17,643 nucleotides of DNA, taken from contig JBGTDU010000065.1 in assembly GCA_041748175.1 (NCBI GenBank), positions 1 to 17,643 on the forward strand, in the 5' to 3' direction. Below the pieces are notes generated by a model that saw only the letters and a program-made list of their open reading frames with translations, was not told where the DNA came from and did not search any database. Position 1 is the stretch's first letter. The number at the start of each line of letters is the position of its first letter. The position numbers and the translations under genes are program-made. Shown here piece by piece: positions 17,029 through 17,643 of this stretch. The DNA is from JAHEJB01 sp041748175 (GTDB lineage Bacteria > Bacteroidota > Rhodothermia > Rhodothermales > Rubricoccaceae).

Positions 17029-17643
17029 ATGAACCGAAAACAAACGTTAACAATCGGTGCCATTCTGGGCAGCGGTTTAGTTGTCGCCCTGCTCATCCTC
17101 CTGGCCCCGTCCTCAACCCCCGCCGAAGACGAACATGGCGAAGCCGCCGAGGGTGCCGACTATGCGCGCGGCCCCAATGGCGGCCGCCTCCTCGACGCGG
17201 GCGAAGGCCGCGCCCTGGAGATCACCATCTTCGAAGACGGCGTGCCGCCGGAAATGCGCGTCTATCCGCTCCAGAACGGCGGGCCGACTGATCCCGATGA
17301 ACTCGATCTATTCGTTGAACTGCATCGGCTCGGCGGGGTGGTGGACACCATAGGCTTCCGCCCGGCGGGCGCGTATCTCCGTGGCGACCAAACGATTTAC
17401 GAACCGCATTCCTACGTCGTCGTCGTACGGGGGACGTGGGGTGGGCAGACGTTCCGCCACGAATACGCCTCCATTGAGGGACGGGTCGAGATCCCGGCGG
17501 AGGTGGCTGAGGCCAACGGCATTGAGGTCGAAACCGCCGGACCCGTGGAGCTCGAAACCGTTCTCGAACTGCCGGGCGAGGTGCAGCTCAACACCGACCG
17601 CGTGGCGCGTGTGGCGCCGCGACTGTCGGGCACCGTCGTGAGC
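17029..17643 (+). CDS. CzcB/CusB-type periplasmic adaptor of an RND metal-efflux pump (partial)
   Basis: The frame starts at ATG 17029 (MNRKQTLTIGAILGSGLVVA) and runs open to the right edge, 205 residues visible. Residues 8-30 are a membrane anchor or signal sequence. Next comes a short acidic linker with one histidine and then the extra N-terminal domain known from CzcB-like adaptors: RGPNGGRLLDAGEG, LEITIFEDGVPPEMRVYP, FVELHRLGGVVDTIGF and EPHSYVVVVRGTW. From about residue 160 the membrane-fusion core begins (EVAEANGIEVETAGPVELET, then LPGEVQLNTDRVARVAPRLS). The adaptor would join the inner-membrane RND transporter, expected downstream, to the TolC-type channel encoded just upstream. The metal (Cu/Ag or Co/Zn/Cd) cannot be told from this part; copA nearby favours copper, whereas the N-terminal domain is more like CzcB. 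Confidence 0.9.
   Translation, partial: MNRKQTLTIGAILGSGLVVALLILLAPSSTPAEDEHGEAAEGADYARGPNGGRLLDAGEGRALEITIFEDGVPPEMRVYPLQNGGPTDPDELDLFVELHRLGGVVDTIGFRPAGAYLRGDQTIYEPHSYVVVVRGTWGGQTFRHEYASIEGRVEIPAEVAEANGIEVETAGPVELETVLELPGEVQLNTDRVARVAPRLSGTVVS

Overview
This window looks like a chromosomal segment of a moderately GC-rich member of the Bacteroidota/Rhodothermota (FCB) group. Two adjacent secreted proteins end in type A T9SS (Por) sorting domains, which are restricted to that group. PheS carries the motif-2 variant RNEAISxxxxCxFHQVEG, which I remember as typical of Bacteroidota. The translation operon has the order thrS-infC-rpmI-rplT-pheS-pheT. The exact lineage is an inference; no rRNA gene is present to settle it.

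Layout. (1) 1-3073, plus strand: the tail of an S74/endosialidase-chaperone type protein, a lysyl-endopeptidase-like secreted serine protease, and a HAF-repeat protein. The last two are T9SS cargo. The protease gene is visibly more AT-rich than the rest of the window. (2) 3090-4946: a small lipoprotein (minus) divergent from ada (plus), the methyl-DNA repair protein and regulator. A perfect inverted repeat lies between them. (3) 4987-12225, minus strand: the operon thrS, infC, rpmI, rplT, pheS, pheT (transcribed right to left), coding for two aminoacyl-tRNA synthetases, initiation factor IF-3 and ribosomal proteins L35 and L20. Three of its gaps carry arrays of a heptamer (GCGTANT) arranged as inverted repeats. 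A hairpin with a T-rich tail lies between rplT and pheS. (4) 12512-17643, plus strand: metal detoxification, with a Cu(I) P-type ATPase (copA), a small His-rich exported protein, a TolC-type outer-membrane channel and the start of a CzcB/CusB-type periplasmic adaptor. The RND pump would lie beyond the right edge.

How they work together: CopA would move Cu(I) from cytoplasm to periplasm, and the tripartite pump would carry metal from the periplasm out of the cell; the His-rich protein may bind metal in between. The most instructive details are non-coding or concern translation starts. infC appears to start at AUA, because its conserved N-terminal domain lies upstream of any ATG, GTG, TTG or CTG in frame. 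The heptamer hairpin arrays sit directly against the pheS and pheT start codons, which lack visible Shine-Dalgarno sequences. I see no CRISPR array, tRNA, rRNA, intact insertion sequence or clearly new multi-gene system.
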